The notes: a model not told the origin generated them from the sequence alone. Positions 42,536 through 53,026 are shown, numbered from the stretch's first letter. The stretch is 64,000 nt of DNA from Halomonas huangheensis (GCF_001431725.1 NZ_CP013106.1:4588001-4652000), one strand, 5' to 3'. A program made the numbers and translations.

Positions 42536-44044
42536 ATGTCGGCACCTGGGCTTCGATCCTTGAGCTGGGTGTTATCGCTGCTGAGCCTGCTATTGGCCCT
42601 GGCACTTACCATGCTGGCATCGGCGCAGGAGGAGCCCGCCGGAGATAACCCACGCCAGGCACTGATGTTGTCGATCGACGGCAGCATTGGCCCCGCCACC
42701 AGCGATTATTTTCAGCGCGGGATCGAAATCGCCGAAGAGCGCGCTGAGCTGCTGATTCTGCAACTCGATACCCCCGGAGGGTTGGATGCCTCCATGCGCG
42801 ACATGATCCAGGCGATGCTCTCGGCTGAAGTACCGGTGGTGATCTATGTCGCCCCCGCCGGAGCGAGGGCCGCCAGTGCCGGCACTTATCTACTGTATGC
42901 CAGTCATGTGGCAGCGATGGCGCCAGCCACGCATCTCGGTTCAGCAACACCGGTGCAACTCGGTGGGTTGCCGGGGATCGGTGGCGAAGAGCCGCAACAA
43001 GGTGAACAGGACGATGATCGCTCGACGAGCGATGGCACCGGCACCAATGAACAGGACAGCACCACTGAGGACAGCGCCACCGAGAACGGCGGTGAGAATG
43101 CTGGCAACAACGAAAACGGCGAGCAGCGCGGAGCGCAAAAACGTCGTGGTGAGACGGCCATGGAGCGCAAGACGCTTGAAGACGCCGTCGCGACGATTCG
43201 TAGCCTCGCCCAACGCCATGATCGCAACGCCGACTGGGCCGAACGCGCGGTACGTGAAGCCGTCAATCTAACTGCTGATGAGGCACTGGAACGCAACGTC
43301 ATCGAAGTGCTGGCAACGGATATCGACGACCTGCTGACACAGCTCGATGGCCGAACAGTGATCATGGCCGATGGCCAGCGCCAACTGGACACCAGCGGAC
43401 TGATCGTCGAACGCCTCGATCCGGACTGGCGCACCGAGCTGTTGTCCGTCATCACCAATCCCAATGTGGCCTACCTGCTGATGATCATCGGCATCTACGG
43501 TCTGATCTTCGAACTGATCAATCCCGGCGCGATGGTGCCCGGTGTGATCGGTGCCATCTGCCTACTACTGGCGCTGTATGCCTTTCAGGGCCTACCGGTC
43601 AGTTATGCCGGTCTGGCCCTGGTTCTGCTCGGTCTGGCGCTGATCATCGGCGAAGCGCTGATGCCAAGCTTCGGCATTCTCGGCTTCGGCGGTATTGCCG
43701 CCTTCGTCTTCGGTTCGGTAATTCTGATGGATGATCGCCAAATGTCCGTATCACTCCCACTGATCGGTGGCATAGCGCTGGTGGCCTCTGGCGTCATGCT
43801 GTGGATAGTCCTGCGCTTCATGACACTGCGTCGGCGACGCGTGCGCACCGGCCAGGAAGAAATGATCGGCGCTGAAGCCATAGCGCTGGATGATTTCACC
43901 GGCAATGGCCATGTGCGTTTGCATGGCGAACGCTGGAATGCACACGCATCGATACCCGTGCACCAGGGGCAGCGGCTCACGGTAGTTGCCGTCGACGGGC
44001 TTACTGTCGAGGTGAAACCCGCCGACTCCCCAGCAACGAGCTGA
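42536..44044 (+). CDS. NfeD-family membrane-bound serine protease (ClpP class)
   Basis: A 502-residue protein with a signal-like N-terminus, a ClpP-fold protease domain and a C-terminal membrane part with about 4-5 helices plus an OB-like NfeD domain. The catalytic pair is Ser114 (RAASAGTY) and Lys212 ([10 protein letters not shown]), with the LDTPGG turn at about 78-82. Between them an acidic, Ser/Thr/Asn-rich low-complexity insert (residues about 145-205) is longer than I would expect. ATG 42536 has GGAGG 5 bases upstream. It pairs with the slipin gene 43 bases on, as is common: NfeD proteins cleave stomatin-family partners. Confidence 0.92.
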   Translation: MSAPGLRSLSWVLSLLSLLLALALTMLASAQEEPAGDNPRQALMLSIDGSIGPATSDYFQRGIEIAEERAELLILQLDTPGGLDASMRDMIQAMLSAEVPVVIYVAPAGARAASAGTYLLYASHVAAMAPATHLGSATPVQLGGLPGIGGEEPQQGEQDDDRSTSDGTGTNEQDSTTEDSATENGGENAGNNENGEQRGAQKRRGETAMERKTLEDAVATIRSLAQRHDRNADWAERAVREAVNLTADEALERNVIEVLATDIDDLLTQLDGRTVIMADGQRQLDTSGLIVERLDPDWRTELLSVITNPNVAYLLMIIGIYGLIFELINPGAMVPGVIGAICLLLALYAFQGLPVSYAGLALVLLGLALIIGEALMPSFGILGFGGIAAFVFGSVILMDDRQMSVSLPLIGGIALVASGVMLWIVLRFMTLRRRRVRTGQEEMIGAEAIALDDFTGNGHVRLHGERWNAHASIPVHQGQRLTVVAVDGLTVEVKPADSPATS

Positions 44045-44087
44045 TGTCAGTCGACACCGAGCGCGTTGCGACTCAAGGAGGCTCATC

Positions 44088-44903
44088 ATGTTGATTTCCT
44101 ATCTCGTTCCGGTGGTGCTGATACTGCTGTTGATTGCGGCATCGATCCGTATCCTGCCGGAGTACAAGCGTGGCGTAGTGTTCTTTCTCGGCCGTTTCCA
44201 GGCCGTCAAGGGACCCGGGCTGATCATCATCATTCCGCTGGTTCAGAAAATGCAGGTGGTGGATCTGCGCGTCATCACCATGGACGTCCCCGAGCAGGAC
44301 GTGATTTCCAGGGATAACGTCACGGTGCGCGTCAACGCGGTGCTGTATTTTCGGGTAGTCGATGCAGAGAAGGCGATTATTCAGGTTGAGCATTTTGTCA
44401 CCGCGACCAGCCAGTTGGCGCAGACGACACTACGTTCAGTGCTGGGTAAGCATGACCTCGACGAAATGCTCTCCGAGCGCGACAAGCTCAACGACGATAT
44501 TCAGGAGATCATTGATAGTTCAGCAGAGTCCTGGGGGATCAAGGTCGCCAACGTCGAGATCAAGCATGTTGATCTCGATGAGAGCATGATTCGCGCCATC
44601 GCCCGCCAGGCCGAAGCCGAACGTGAACGGCGCGCCAAGGTGATTCATGCCGAGGGTGAGTTGCAGGCCTCGAAGAAGCTGGTCGAAGCAGCCAATGTAA
44701 TGTCCGAGAACTCAGCGGCACTGCAGTTGCGCTATCTGCAGACCATGAGTGATATGAGCAACAAGAACGCCTCAACCATCGTTTTCCCGCTGCCCATGGA
44801 CATCATGGAGGCGTTCAAGACCATGAGCCGAGGCGTGCCCGGAAAGCCCACTCCGCCACCAGCGCGTAGCACGCAGGATGACAGCGACACCGAGCAGAAC
44901 TAG
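44088..44903 (+). CDS. slipin / stomatin-family SPFH protein
   Basis: A 271-residue membrane protein. An N-terminal hydrophobic anchor ([18 protein letters not shown]) is followed by the SPFH domain with [20 protein letters not shown] and [21 protein letters not shown] helical, charged C-terminal half ([20 protein letters not shown]) should oligomerise as rings at the inner membrane. AAGGAGG precedes the ATG by 8 bases. It forms the classic operon with NfeD, and the pair is linked to membrane microdomains and proteolysis. Confidence 0.94.
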   Translation: MLISYLVPVVLILLLIAASIRILPEYKRGVVFFLGRFQAVKGPGLIIIIPLVQKMQVVDLRVITMDVPEQDVISRDNVTVRVNAVLYFRVVDAEKAIIQVEHFVTATSQLAQTTLRSVLGKHDLDEMLSERDKLNDDIQEIIDSSAESWGIKVANVEIKHVDLDESMIRAIARQAEAERERRAKVIHAEGELQASKKLVEAANVMSENSAALQLRYLQTMSDMSNKNASTIVFPLPMDIMEAFKTMSRGVPGKPTPPPARSTQDDSDTEQN

Positions 44904-44909
44904 TGTTGT

Positions 44910-44941
44910 CGGTCATTACCTCGCACACAGTGTAATGACCG
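44910..44941. terminator. hairpin between slipin and emrA-like genes
   Basis: CGGTCATTAC and GTAATGACCG form a perfect 10-bp stem with a 12-base loop, in the gap between the convergent genes. There is no T run. It probably marks transcript ends from both sides. Confidence 0.5.
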
Positions 44942-44965
44942 TCGACGATTCCACCTGACCTCCCG

Positions 44966-46123
44966 TCAGCCGTGGCGAGGACCATCCGCGGTGGCATCGA
45001 TGTCGACCTCGACCATCATGCCGGGGCCGATCAGATCGATCGGACCATCGTCCAGCTCGATGCGTACCGGGATACGCTGGGTGATCTTGGTAAAGTTGCC
45101 GGAGGGGTTGGGGTCAGGCAACAGCGCGAACTGGCTGGTCGCGGCACGTCCGATGACGGCGACATGGCCATGGAAATCACCATCAGGAAAGGCATCCACG
45201 GTGATGTCCACTGTCTGCCCAAGGCGTAATTCGCCAACATCGGTTTCCTTGATGTTGGCCTCGACCCACAATCCATCGGGATCATGCATCATCAGAATCG
45301 GCTGGCCAGCGCTGATGTATTCCCCCTCATCGATCAGCGTCTTGTCGACCACCCCGCTGATCGGGCTCGGCACCTGCAGATCGTCAAGACGAAGCTGCTG
45401 CTGGGCTAACCGCGAGCGGGCCTGGGCCAATTCCTGGCTTGCCACTGCCAGTTCGGCGCGGATCACATCGGGATTGGGCAGAGGCATCTGCGAGCCGCCG
45501 ATGAATCCGACCTGGGCATTGTCGGCCTGGGCCTGGCTGACCGCTACTTCCTGGGTCGCTTGATGAAACTCTGCCTCGGCAGATTGCAGCACGTAATAGT
45601 CCTCGTCACGCTGCTGCTGTGAGACCGAATGGTTGGCCAGCAACGAGTTGGAACGCTCGTAGTCCTTGCGGGCCTGCTCCAGCCGCGCATTGGCAGCATC
45701 CATCGCCGCTCGGCTGGCTTCCAGTTGCTGATGGGTAATATTCACACCGCCGTCTAGCTGTGCCTGAGCCAGCTCCAGCCGTGAATTCTGGTAATCCACC
45801 TGCGCCTGCATGGCAGCCACACCCGCCTGTAGCGTCTCGAGCTCACGCTCGTCCGGCTGGCTGTAGAGTTGTGCCACGACGTCATCCTTGGCCAGGTTCT
45901 CGCCCTCGATGATCGAGAAGTCGGTTACCCAACCCGAGAGGCGGCTGCTGACCGTCACCTGATCGGCCATCACCCGGGCATCCTGAGCGCTGACATGGGT
46001 CAGGCGATGATGGATCGCCAGTCCGGCCCAGACCAGGCAGGCCAGAACCAACAGTGTCATCAGCACCAACCGGAGAGTACTGGGCAGGCGACGGGAAGCG
46101 GCTTGCGAAGATGGCGATGTCAT
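44966..46123 (-). CDS. EmrA/HlyD-type membrane fusion protein
   Basis: A 385-residue adaptor of a tripartite efflux pump. It has one N-terminal membrane segment (LVLMTLLVLACLVWAGLAIH), a biotinyl-lipoyl half-domain pair, a long alpha-hairpin coiled coil (about 95-215, rich in Gln, Ala and Glu) and the C-terminal beta-barrel QTVDITVDAFPDGDFHGHVA. It lies 29 bases downstream of the MFS gene on the same strand, giving an order reversed from E. coli emrAB. It would link the MFS pump to a TolC-like protein in the outer membrane. Confidence 0.93.
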   Translation of the reverse strand: MTSPSSQAASRRLPSTLRLVLMTLLVLACLVWAGLAIHHRLTHVSAQDARVMADQVTVSSRLSGWVTDFSIIEGENLAKDDVVAQLYSQPDERELETLQAGVAAMQAQVDYQNSRLELAQAQLDGGVNITHQQLEASRAAMDAANARLEQARKDYERSNSLLANHSVSQQQRDEDYYVLQSAEAEFHQATQEVAVSQAQADNAQVGFIGGSQMPLPNPDVIRAELAVASQELAQARSRLAQQQLRLDDLQVPSPISGVVDKTLIDEGEYISAGQPILMMHDPDGLWVEANIKETDVGELRLGQTVDITVDAFPDGDFHGHVAVIGRAATSQFALLPDPNPSGNFTKITQRIPVRIELDDGPIDLIGPGMMVEVDIDATADGPRHG

Positions 46124-46152
46124 GTTGAATGTCCTCGAACGAGCGAAAGGGA

Positions 46153-47697
46153 TTAGGCATAACGCCAGCGACTGAGCAATACAGAGGGGATAGAGATGAT
46201 CAACAGGCTACCCACCAGCAACCAGAAGCCATCCTGGTAGGCGAGCATGGAGGCCCAGATCGACTCCACACGCCCTACCAGGTAGCCAGCCATGGCCTGC
46301 TGCTGGGTATCCGGGACGCCGAGACGAGCAACCAGCTCGGCGAAGCTACCGAGACTCTCGTTGGCCATGGCGTTACCGGCATTGACGCCAGCATTGAGCT
46401 GATTGCCATGCAGCGCAGTTTGTCGATCGAGCAGGATCACCAGCCCTGCGGTGCCCAGCGCCCCACCCAACTGCATGGCGAAGTTGATCGCACCGGAGCC
46501 GTGCCCGGTCAACTTGAGGGGTAGCGCGGCGATGGCATTGGACAACGTCGGCGGTGGATAGGCCGCCATACCAACCGCCATGATCGCCATGTTGCCGGCC
46601 AGAAAGGCAAAGGATGTATTCCAGTCCATATGCGCCATATGCCATACCGAGAACACTGTGCAGGCCAGTCCCGGCAGGGTGATCCAATGTGGTGGATGAC
46701 GATCGCTTAGCCAGCCAACCACTGGCACCAACACACCGAGCACCGCAGTCGATGGCACGAAGATCATCCCGGCGGTCACCGGGCTGTAATGCAGCACCGA
46801 CTGCACGAACTGTGGCAGCAGGTACATCACGCCATAGAAGGAGCCGCCGAACAGCAGCATCGCCAGCGTGCCGACCACGAAGATGCGATAGCGAAAGATC
46901 GATAGATCCAACAACGGATGCTCACTGCGCTGCTGCCAGATCACGAAAACCACGGCACAGAAGAGCGAGAACAGCACCAGTACCGGCACTCGAGGGTCAT
47001 CCCAGCCCCAGCGCTGCCCGTTGGAGAGCGCGGTCAGGATCGAGAAGACCGCAGCGAACAGCACCACAACGCCCACCCAGTCGAAGGGCGGGCGCGGGCC
47101 CTTCTGCTCACGGGGCGGCAGGAAGATAGAGCCCATCACTACTGCAGCCAGGCAGATCGGCAAGGTGATGAAGAACACGTAGCGCCAGGTGAAGTTCTCC
47201 ACCAGCCAGCCGCCGATCACCGTCGCTAGCGTCAGAGGCAACCCCAGACACATGCCGTACATGGCCAGAGCCATACCGCGCCCTTCTGGCGGATAGGCAG
47301 CAAACAACGCCTGCATGGCTACCGGTCGAATCAGCCCGGTCATCGCACCTTGAATGATGCGAGCAGCAATCAGTGCTGCCATGCCCTGCCCCATACCGCC
47401 AAGGATCGAGGCAGCGATGAACACCAGTAGCAGGCCCATGAAGGTGGCACGCTGTCCAACAGCGGCGACAAACCAGGGCGCCACCAGCAGCGACACCGTG
47501 GTGGACGCCAGGAAGCCGGTAGAGAGCCACTGCACCTGAGAGTCACTCATGCCAAAGGCGCCCTTGATGTAGGGAATCGCCACGTTGACGATGGTGATCG
47601 ACATACCGAGTGCCACCAGGCCCAGCATCACGGTAAGGGTTACCCACAGCCGATAGCGAGGGCCATAGCGTTCGAAGAGACGCTCCACCTGGGTCAT
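46153..47697 (-). CDS. EmrB-type MFS drug efflux permease (DHA2, 14 helices)
   Basis: A 514-residue major facilitator with about 14 hydrophobic segments. DHA2 family marks are VNVAIPYIKGAFGMSDSQVQ near helix 1, the motif AARIIQGAMTGLIRPVAMQA, and LGLPLTLATVIGGWLVENFT with the helix-5 antiporter motif C. It extrudes hydrophobic drugs or organic anions with H+, working with the HlyD-type partner next to it. The first gene of the operon. The divergent region to the YciI gene carries a partial inverted repeat that could be an operator. Confidence 0.93.
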   Translation of the reverse strand: MTQVERLFERYGPRYRLWVTLTVMLGLVALGMSITIVNVAIPYIKGAFGMSDSQVQWLSTGFLASTTVSLLVAPWFVAAVGQRATFMGLLLVFIAASILGGMGQGMAALIAARIIQGAMTGLIRPVAMQALFAAYPPEGRGMALAMYGMCLGLPLTLATVIGGWLVENFTWRYVFFITLPICLAAVVMGSIFLPPREQKGPRPPFDWVGVVVLFAAVFSILTALSNGQRWGWDDPRVPVLVLFSLFCAVVFVIWQQRSEHPLLDLSIFRYRIFVVGTLAMLLFGGSFYGVMYLLPQFVQSVLHYSPVTAGMIFVPSTAVLGVLVPVVGWLSDRHPPHWITLPGLACTVFSVWHMAHMDWNTSFAFLAGNMAIMAVGMAAYPPPTLSNAIAALPLKLTGHGSGAINFAMQLGGALGTAGLVILLDRQTALHGNQLNAGVNAGNAMANESLGSFAELVARLGVPDTQQQAMAGYLVGRVESIWASMLAYQDGFWLLVGSLLIISIPSVLLSRWRYA

Positions 47698-48065
47698 GGA
47701 GTGCGCCTCGCGCGGAGTCGAGACAGGAGCGGAAGAGTGTCATTCAGCACCGGGGCTCTCCTTGATGCAGTCAGAGTATGACCCAGGAGGCATCGACGGA
47801 CACTCTGGCCAGAGCATGATTCGAGATGACACACGAGAATCAGGCCGGCATCCGGGAGACGCCAGCCCAGGGGGAAACAGCAAGTCATGGGATCGTTGCA
47901 AGCTAGCTTATGATTTGTTTGCTAACAATCCTACCGCACCCCGACGAAGAAACACAGGGGGAGGCTCGGAGACAAAGCATCATACATACATGCTAGAGTC
48001 CCTTCGGGCTTGCCTACGCCCTGGCGTTGCGCATCGTCATTATCACAACCAACCGGGAATAACTT
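47698..48065. other. divergent intergenic region, efflux operon / yciI-like gene
   Basis: 368 bases with no credible gene. At 47912-47930 an imperfect dyad, GATTTGTTTGCTAACAATC, with TTGTT and AACAA arms, lies about 215 bp upstream of the efflux permease. It may be the site for a MarR- or TetR-type repressor encoded elsewhere. Nothing else stands out. Confidence 0.4.
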
Positions 48066-48362
48066 ATGCAGCAATACGCTCTGGTGGCATACGACTATAC
48101 GGATGATGGTGCACTGGATCGCCGTCTGGCCTGTCGCGAAGCCCATCTGGAAGGCATCCGAGAACTCGTCAGGCTGGGAAACTTCATCAGTGGCGGCGCG
48201 ATTGTGGATGACGAAGGCAAGATGATCGGCTCAAACGTACACTGCCAGTTCGACAACCGCAGCGAGCTGGATGCCTGGCTGGAGCGAGACCCCTACGTTA
48301 CGCAAAAGGTCTGGGAGCATATCGAGATTCGCACGGTCAAGTTGGTTGACCTGGGTGCCTGA
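48066..48362 (+). CDS. YciI-family protein
   Basis: A 98-residue YCII-related domain protein. Family features are MQQYALVAYDYTDDGALDRR with the conserved Asp and LACREAHLEGIRELVRLGNF, which includes the REAHL His, then SGGAIVDDEGKMIGS. YciI-like proteins are small dimeric enzymes or ligand-binding folds of mostly unknown activity. The weak ribosome site GGGAATAACTT precedes the ATG. It is monocistronic between the efflux operon and a convergent SDR gene. Confidence 0.88.
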   Translation: MQQYALVAYDYTDDGALDRRLACREAHLEGIRELVRLGNFISGGAIVDDEGKMIGSNVHCQFDNRSELDAWLERDPYVTQKVWEHIEIRTVKLVDLGA

Positions 48363-48589
48363 ATAACGCGACACCTTCACAACAAAACGGCCACAGGTTA
48401 AATGCCAATGGCCGCTTCTCTCGACATTTACAAGACGCACAAGGGCGCTCATCAACTGCGCCGCACGACACCGCAATTTGCCGGCGAAGTCATTTATTCA
48501 CGCTGTTCAATGCTCGCTATCACGCTGTCTTGTATACATTTCAAGTTCAATCAATTACTCAACGCTTGAGGTTCAAGTCGGCAAACCAC

Positions 48590-49354
48590 CTACTCCGCTG
48601 TCCAACCACCATCGATCTTCAGTGACGTGCCCGTTATCAGCGAAGCGGCATCAGACGCCAGGTATACGGCAGCGCCCATGATGTCTTCGACCGTGCCCAC
48701 TCGGCCCAGCTTGATCTTTTCCAGTAGCCACGAGACCTTTTCCGGATCGTCGAATGTCTGCTCGGTCAACGGTGTTCTGATGAAGGTGGGGCAAATGGTG
48801 TTGATGCGAATACCGTGCTGTCCCCATTCGATGGCCATCGCTTTGGTAAAGCCCTCGACAGCATGCTTGGTGGCACAGTAGACCGCTCGATCCGGCCCAC
48901 CGACATGCGCCATCTGGCTGGAGATATTGATCAGTGAGCCACCGCGCCCTGCTGCGACAAGGCCTCGGGCAACTGCCTGGCTCAGGAAGTAGGCACCCTT
49001 GAGATTGACGTCGACGACGGCATCGAAGTCATCGCTGGCGGTTGCCAGGGCCGGACCATGTCGCGCCAGGCCTGCCGAATTGATCAAGATGTCGTAAGGC
49101 CCACTACGCTCGATTTCGGCTTGCATATGCGCAATATCCGCGACATCGAGCACCAGTGATTCTACCTGCTGGCCACGCGCACGCAGCTCACTGACACAGG
49201 CATCGAGCTTCTGCGGCGAGCGTGCCGCCAATACTGTATGAGCGCCGGCATCCGCCAGCGCTACAGCACACCCCAGGCCAATGCCGGAAGAGGCGCCAGT
49301 CACCAGCGCCCGCTTACCCGCAAGAGAAAAGGAAGGTGGGTTAGGCAGTGACAT
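48590..49354 (-). CDS. short-chain dehydrogenase of the HisD-paralogue block
   Basis: A 254-residue classical SDR with TGASSGIG, the NSAGLARHG motif (NNAG variant with Ser), [11 protein letters not shown] with the catalytic Ser and [17 protein letters not shown] with Tyr and Lys. The C-terminus is [15 protein letters not shown]. It overlaps the first HisD-like gene by 14 bases, with GGAGGAG before its ATG, so it is translationally coupled. It would oxidise a secondary alcohol or reduce a ketone in the same pathway as the two HisD-like enzymes. The substrate is unknown. Confidence 0.9.
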   Translation of the reverse strand: MSLPNPPSFSLAGKRALVTGASSGIGLGCAVALADAGAHTVLAARSPQKLDACVSELRARGQQVESLVLDVADIAHMQAEIERSGPYDILINSAGLARHGPALATASDDFDAVVDVNLKGAYFLSQAVARGLVAAGRGGSLINISSQMAHVGGPDRAVYCATKHAVEGFTKAMAIEWGQHGIRINTICPTFIRTPLTEQTFDDPEKVSWLLEKIKLGRVGTVEDIMGAAVYLASDAASLITGTSLKIDGGWTAE

Positions 49355-50678
49355 CGGGCTCCTCCGCCATTACCGCAGGCTCACCGTACCCGACCTCCTG
49401 CTTGCCATAGCGGCGAACACGAAGGTTGGCCTGCTCCGCATGACCCACGAAGCCTTCCAGCAGACAGAGTCGAGAGCAATATGCGCCGATGCTGGCCGCC
49501 GCCTCATCAGTGGTGACACGCTGATAGCTATGCGTTTTCAGATACTTGCCTACCCACAAGCCACCGGTATAACGACCGGCCTTGCGCGTCGGCAAGGTAT
49601 GGTTGGTACCGATAACCTTGTCACCATTGGCGACATTGGTGCGCGGGCCAAGGAACAACGCGCCATAAGCGGTCATGTTATCGAGGAACCAGTCATCGCG
49701 ATCGGTCATGACCTGAACATGCTCAGATGCCAGTTCATTGGCGGTTTCGAGCATCTCGTCATAGCTGTCGCAGAGGATGATTTCACCATAATCGCGCCAG
49801 CTCACCGATGCCGTGTCGGCGGTGGGCAGAATCTTCAGGATGCGCTCGATTTCGCTGAGAGTGCCTTCTGCCAGTGTGCGCGAGTTCGTTATCAGCACGG
49901 CAGGCGAATCGTACCCATGCTCCGCCTGACCCAGCAGGTCGGTAGCACACATTTCCGCATCGACCGTCTCGTCGGCAATCACCAGGGTCTCGGTCGGCCC
50001 GGCGAACAGATCGATACCGACACGCCCAAAGAGCTGCCGCTTGGCTTCGGCGACGAAGGCATTACCCGGCCCCACCAGCATATGCACGGGATCGATGGTT
50101 TCGGTCCCCAGCGCCATGGCACCAACGGCTTGAATACCGCCCATCACGTAGATTTCGTGCGCCCCGCCAAGATGCATGGCGGCAATCACCGCAGGATTCG
50201 GCTCGCCATGGAACGGCGGTGTTGCTGCGATGATACGCGGCACGCCAGCGACCGATGCCGTTGCTACCGACATATGCGCCGAGGCCACCATCGGAAACTT
50301 GCCACCCGGCACGTAACAGCCGACAGACTGCACGGGGATGTTCTTGTGGCCGAGGATGACACCGGGCAGCGTTTCGACTTCAACGTCACGCATGGAGTCA
50401 CGCTGAATCTGCGCGAACGCCTTCACCTGCTGCTGGGCAAAGCGAATATCGTCCATCTGCTGCTTCGGAACCCTGGCAATCAGTTGCTCGATTTCCGAGT
50501 CCGACAGGCGAAAGCTGGCCGGCGAGTATTTATCGAACTTCTCCGACATTTCACGCACGGCGGTATCGCCACGCGCTTCAATATCGGCCAGTGCGGACTC
50601 GACCGCCTGCCGTGTGTTGTGATGATTCGTCGAGCGCTCGGCTTCGCTTTTGCCGCGTTTCAGATAGGTTACTGCCAT
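49341..50678 (-). CDS. histidinol-dehydrogenase-family alcohol dehydrogenase 1 (non-histidine)
   Basis: A 445-residue HisD-family enzyme. The zinc ligands align with E. coli HisD: Gln and His in GQAEHGYDS, Asp 7 residues before GTNH, and His in [11 protein letters not shown]. The catalytic Glu-His pair is in ASEHVQV. The Glu that binds the histidinol imidazole (Glu356 in E. coli) is replaced by Val, and no his genes are near. The nearest characterised analogues oxidise a primary alcohol to a carboxylate, e.g. HpsN acting on sulfopropanediol. GGAG lies 8 bases before ATG. The enzyme probably acts after the SDR or in parallel with the second HisD-like protein. Confidence 0.9.
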   Translation of the reverse strand: MAVTYLKRGKSEAERSTNHHNTRQAVESALADIEARGDTAVREMSEKFDKYSPASFRLSDSEIEQLIARVPKQQMDDIRFAQQQVKAFAQIQRDSMRDVEVETLPGVILGHKNIPVQSVGCYVPGGKFPMVASAHMSVATASVAGVPRIIAATPPFHGEPNPAVIAAMHLGGAHEIYVMGGIQAVGAMALGTETIDPVHMLVGPGNAFVAEAKRQLFGRVGIDLFAGPTETLVIADETVDAEMCATDLLGQAEHGYDSPAVLITNSRTLAEGTLSEIERILKILPTADTASVSWRDYGEIILCDSYDEMLETANELASEHVQVMTDRDDWFLDNMTAYGALFLGPRTNVANGDKVIGTNHTLPTRKAGRYTGGLWVGKYLKTHSYQRVTTDEAAASIGAYCSRLCLLEGFVGHAEQANLRVRRYGKQEVGYGEPAVMAEEPDVTA

Positions 50679-50703
50679 GCTGTCAACTCCCGTTGGCTGC
50701 TTG

Positions 50704-51510
50704 TTATTTGATGGATGCTGGTAGGCTGGATGAGCCTTGAGTCGCGGCCTGATCGATAGCGGCCTGGAAGCGCTCAGCCAATGCGTCGACTCCCTGAGCC
50801 ATAAGGGTGTGGTCTGAACCGACGACCATGAAGCTGGCCCCCGCCGCCATCAACGGCTGCAGGTCCTCACCTGGCGCACAGTAAAGTCCGGTTGCCGCTT
50901 GCTCTGTACCGAGAATCTGTTCCACCTGACCGACAATTTCCTCGGCGAAGAAGCTGGCAAAGCCGCTGGACACCGCAAGATCCGCGCGGCCGATGAACAG
51001 TGCATCAACGCCATCAACGGCGGCAATCTGCTGGTACTCCTGCGCACCTTCAACGTCTTCAATCTGACAGATCAGGCATGTTTCCTGAGCGGTATCACGC
51101 AGGTGCTCGGCAAACGGGCGACGTCCGTAGGATGCAGCGCGCGTGGTGCCCGCAAAGCCACGACCACCCGGCCCGTAGTACATCACCTTGGCCAGCTCTT
51201 CGGCCTGAGGCGCCGACAGCACATGCGGCACGATGACACCGGCAGCCCCACTATCGAGTACAGCGAGCAGATTTTCCGGGGAGCCAACCGGCACACGCAC
51301 CAGCAACGGGCATTGCACGGCACGACCGGCGATCATCGCCGCATCCAGCGTTCCGCGATCAAAAGGCGCGTGCTCCATGTCGAGTATCAAGAAGTCGAGC
51401 CCGGACGCCCCCATCACTTCAATGATGATCGGGTGCGGTGTCTTGATGAAAGCACCGAGTAAAGGCTCACGACGCTGGAGCCGCGACTTGAAATCGCTGA
51501 GAACATTCAT
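50704..51510 (-). CDS. HpcH/HpaI-family aldolase of the HisD-paralogue block
   Basis: A 268-residue class II pyruvate aldolase. It has the catalytic His in LDMEHAPFD, the [13 protein letters not shown] loop, the metal-site Glu in [10 protein letters not shown] and the Asp in [10 protein letters not shown]. It differs from RhmA in the window by IDGEHAPN against LDMEHAPF and in the metal region, so a different substrate is likely. It is cotranscribed with the HisD-like genes on either side. A 2-keto-3-deoxy or 4-hydroxy-2-keto acid made by the dehydrogenases would be the expected substrate. Confidence 0.9.
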   Translation of the reverse strand: MNVLSDFKSRLQRREPLLGAFIKTPHPIIIEVMGASGLDFLILDMEHAPFDRGTLDAAMIAGRAVQCPLLVRVPVGSPENLLAVLDSGAAGVIVPHVLSAPQAEELAKVMYYGPGGRGFAGTTRAASYGRRPFAEHLRDTAQETCLICQIEDVEGAQEYQQIAAVDGVDALFIGRADLAVSSGFASFFAEEIVGQVEQILGTEQAATGLYCAPGEDLQPLMAAGASFMVVGSDHTLMAQGVDALAERFQAAIDQAATQGSSSLPASIK

Positions 51511-51556
51511 GAAACACCTCTAAATGAAGGCAAGTCTGGGGACTGGAAGCCGTGCT

Positions 51557-51622
51557 GAAGATCAGTTGTGAAGATCAGTTGTGAAGAACCGTGCTGAGAG
51601 CACTGCCTCCCACCAGGAGGCA
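51557..51622. repeat. 13-bp tandem repeat and hairpin before the aldolase gene
   Basis: GAAGATCAGTTGT occurs at 51557-51569 and 51570-51582, with a further GAAGA. Next to it TGCCTCC (51604-51610) pairs with GGAGGCA (51616-51622). Both sit in the 160-base gap between the second HisD-like gene and the aldolase gene, and might be a processing or attenuation element. Confidence 0.6.
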
Positions 51623-51670
51623 ATGACACAACGGACCACAGGACCAGGCATCTAGATCAAGGCGCCCGCA

Positions 51671-53026
51671 TCAGGCCCCGAGTCGATCCAGTCGAATCTG
51701 TGCCGCCCTGCGATGCCCTTCCAGGCCCTCACTGGCACTCTGGCGTGCAGCCGGAGGAGCCACCTGCTGGATGCCTTCATCCGTCAGCCACTGGTGGGTC
51801 GCGGTCTTGATGTAGGTCCCCACCCACAGGCCCCCGGTGTAGCGACCTGCCGCCATGGTTGGCAGCGTATGGTTGGTGCCGGAACACTTGTCGGAATAGA
51901 CAACACTGGCCGCCTCACCGATAAACAGCGAGCCGTAGCACGATAGCTTCGCGGCAAGAGCTTTATCGTTCTCGGTATGAATCTGTAAATGCTCGGCGGC
52001 AACATGGTCGGAATAGGCAATCATCGCCGCTTCGTCGGCGACCAGCGCAATTTCGCCATAATCCTGCCACGCCGGGCCAGCAGTGTGTGCGGTGGACAGG
52101 CTTTCAAGCTGACGATCCACCTCGACCAACACCGCCTTCGCCAGTGCTTCGTCGGTGGTGATCAGGCCAACGCGAGTCCTGACATCATGCTCGGCCTGAG
52201 CCAGCAGGTCGGTGGCGATCAGTTCCGCATCACCGGTGTGGTCGGCGAGCACGAAAATCTCGGAAGGCCCAGCCAACTGGTCGATACCGACTGGGCCGAA
52301 GACCTGGCGTTTAGCCTCGTTCACGAATGCATTACCGGGGCCAACGATCTTGTCGACTCGCGGCACGCTCTGAGTACCGAATGCCATGGCAGCAATTGCC
52401 TGGGCGCCACCAATACGGAAGATGCGATCAGCACCGGAAAGGTGGCAACCCGCAATCATCGCTTCGTGAGCATTGGGCGGCAGGCAGGCGATAATCTCGC
52501 CCACGCCAGCGACCTTGGCCGGCACGATAGTCATGATCGGTGCAGAGAGCAGCGGATAGCGGCCACCTGGCACATAGCAACCCACACGCTCGAGCGGAAT
52601 GTTGCGGTGCCCCATGTGTACGCCCGGCAGGATCTCGACATCGATCTCCGACAACGACCCGAGCTGCGCCTTGGCGAAGGTGCGCACGTTGTTGATTGCG
52701 AACTCGGTGTCCTTGCGAGTCTGAGGATCGAGATTGGCGACGGCCTGCTCACGCTCGCTATCCGTGACTTCGAATACTTCGAGATTGGCGTTATCAAACT
52801 TCTGCGAGAACTCTCTGACCGCAGCATCACCCTGTTCACGCACGCGTGAAAGGATATCTGCCACCAGGCTCTCTACCTGACCGCTGTCAGCCCCGGCATC
52901 ACTCTTGGGTGCCTTGATGAAGGTAGGCGCTTGTACAGAGTTCGGCGCCAGCGTCCTGTCACCTTGAGCTGCCTTTGGTTCTTGAACATCTGGTTCTTGA
53001 ACATCCGTGACCTGGTCAATGCTCAT
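51671..53026 (-). CDS. histidinol-dehydrogenase-family alcohol dehydrogenase 2 (non-histidine)
   Basis: A 451-residue HisD-family protein with a 50-residue polar N-terminal tail. Zinc ligands are kept (AQAEHDVRT, the Asp 7 residues before [18 protein letters not shown]), as is the Glu-His pair in AAEHLQI. As in the first copy the histidinol Glu is Val. It differs in many other places, so the pair may act on successive alcohol groups or on two stereoisomers. ATG 53026 is preferred; an in-frame ATG at 53071 has no ribosome site. A perfect 9-bp dyad lies about 125 bases upstream. Confidence 0.88.
   Translation of the reverse strand: MSIDQVTDVQEPDVQEPKAAQGDRTLAPNSVQAPTFIKAPKSDAGADSGQVESLVADILSRVREQGDAAVREFSQKFDNANLEVFEVTDSEREQAVANLDPQTRKDTEFAINNVRTFAKAQLGSLSEIDVEILPGVHMGHRNIPLERVGCYVPGGRYPLLSAPIMTIVPAKVAGVGEIIACLPPNAHEAMIAGCHLSGADRIFRIGGAQAIAAMAFGTQSVPRVDKIVGPGNAFVNEAKRQVFGPVGIDQLAGPSEIFVLADHTGDAELIATDLLAQAEHDVRTRVGLITTDEALAKAVLVEVDRQLESLSTAHTAGPAWQDYGEIALVADEAAMIAYSDHVAAEHLQIHTENDKALAAKLSCYGSLFIGEAASVVYSDKCSGTNHTLPTMAAGRYTGGLWVGTYIKTATHQWLTDEGIQQVAPPAARQSASEGLEGHRRAAQIRLDRLGA

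Noticed and set aside
49281..50711. Plus-strand frame of 476 codons opposite the first HisD-like gene
   Set aside because: It is the complement of a conserved enzyme gene, and its product has no recognisable motif.
48590..53026. Complete 2,3-dihydroxypropane-1-sulfonate (DHPS) degradation locus
   Set aside because: The HisD-like and SDR genes resemble HpsN/HpsO-type proteins, but no sulfolactate sulfo-lyase (SuyAB) or sulfite exporter gene is present, and the aldolase and second HisD copy are not explained.
49341..53026. Histidine biosynthesis hisD
   Set aside because: There are two copies, no other his genes, and the histidinol-binding Glu is replaced in both.
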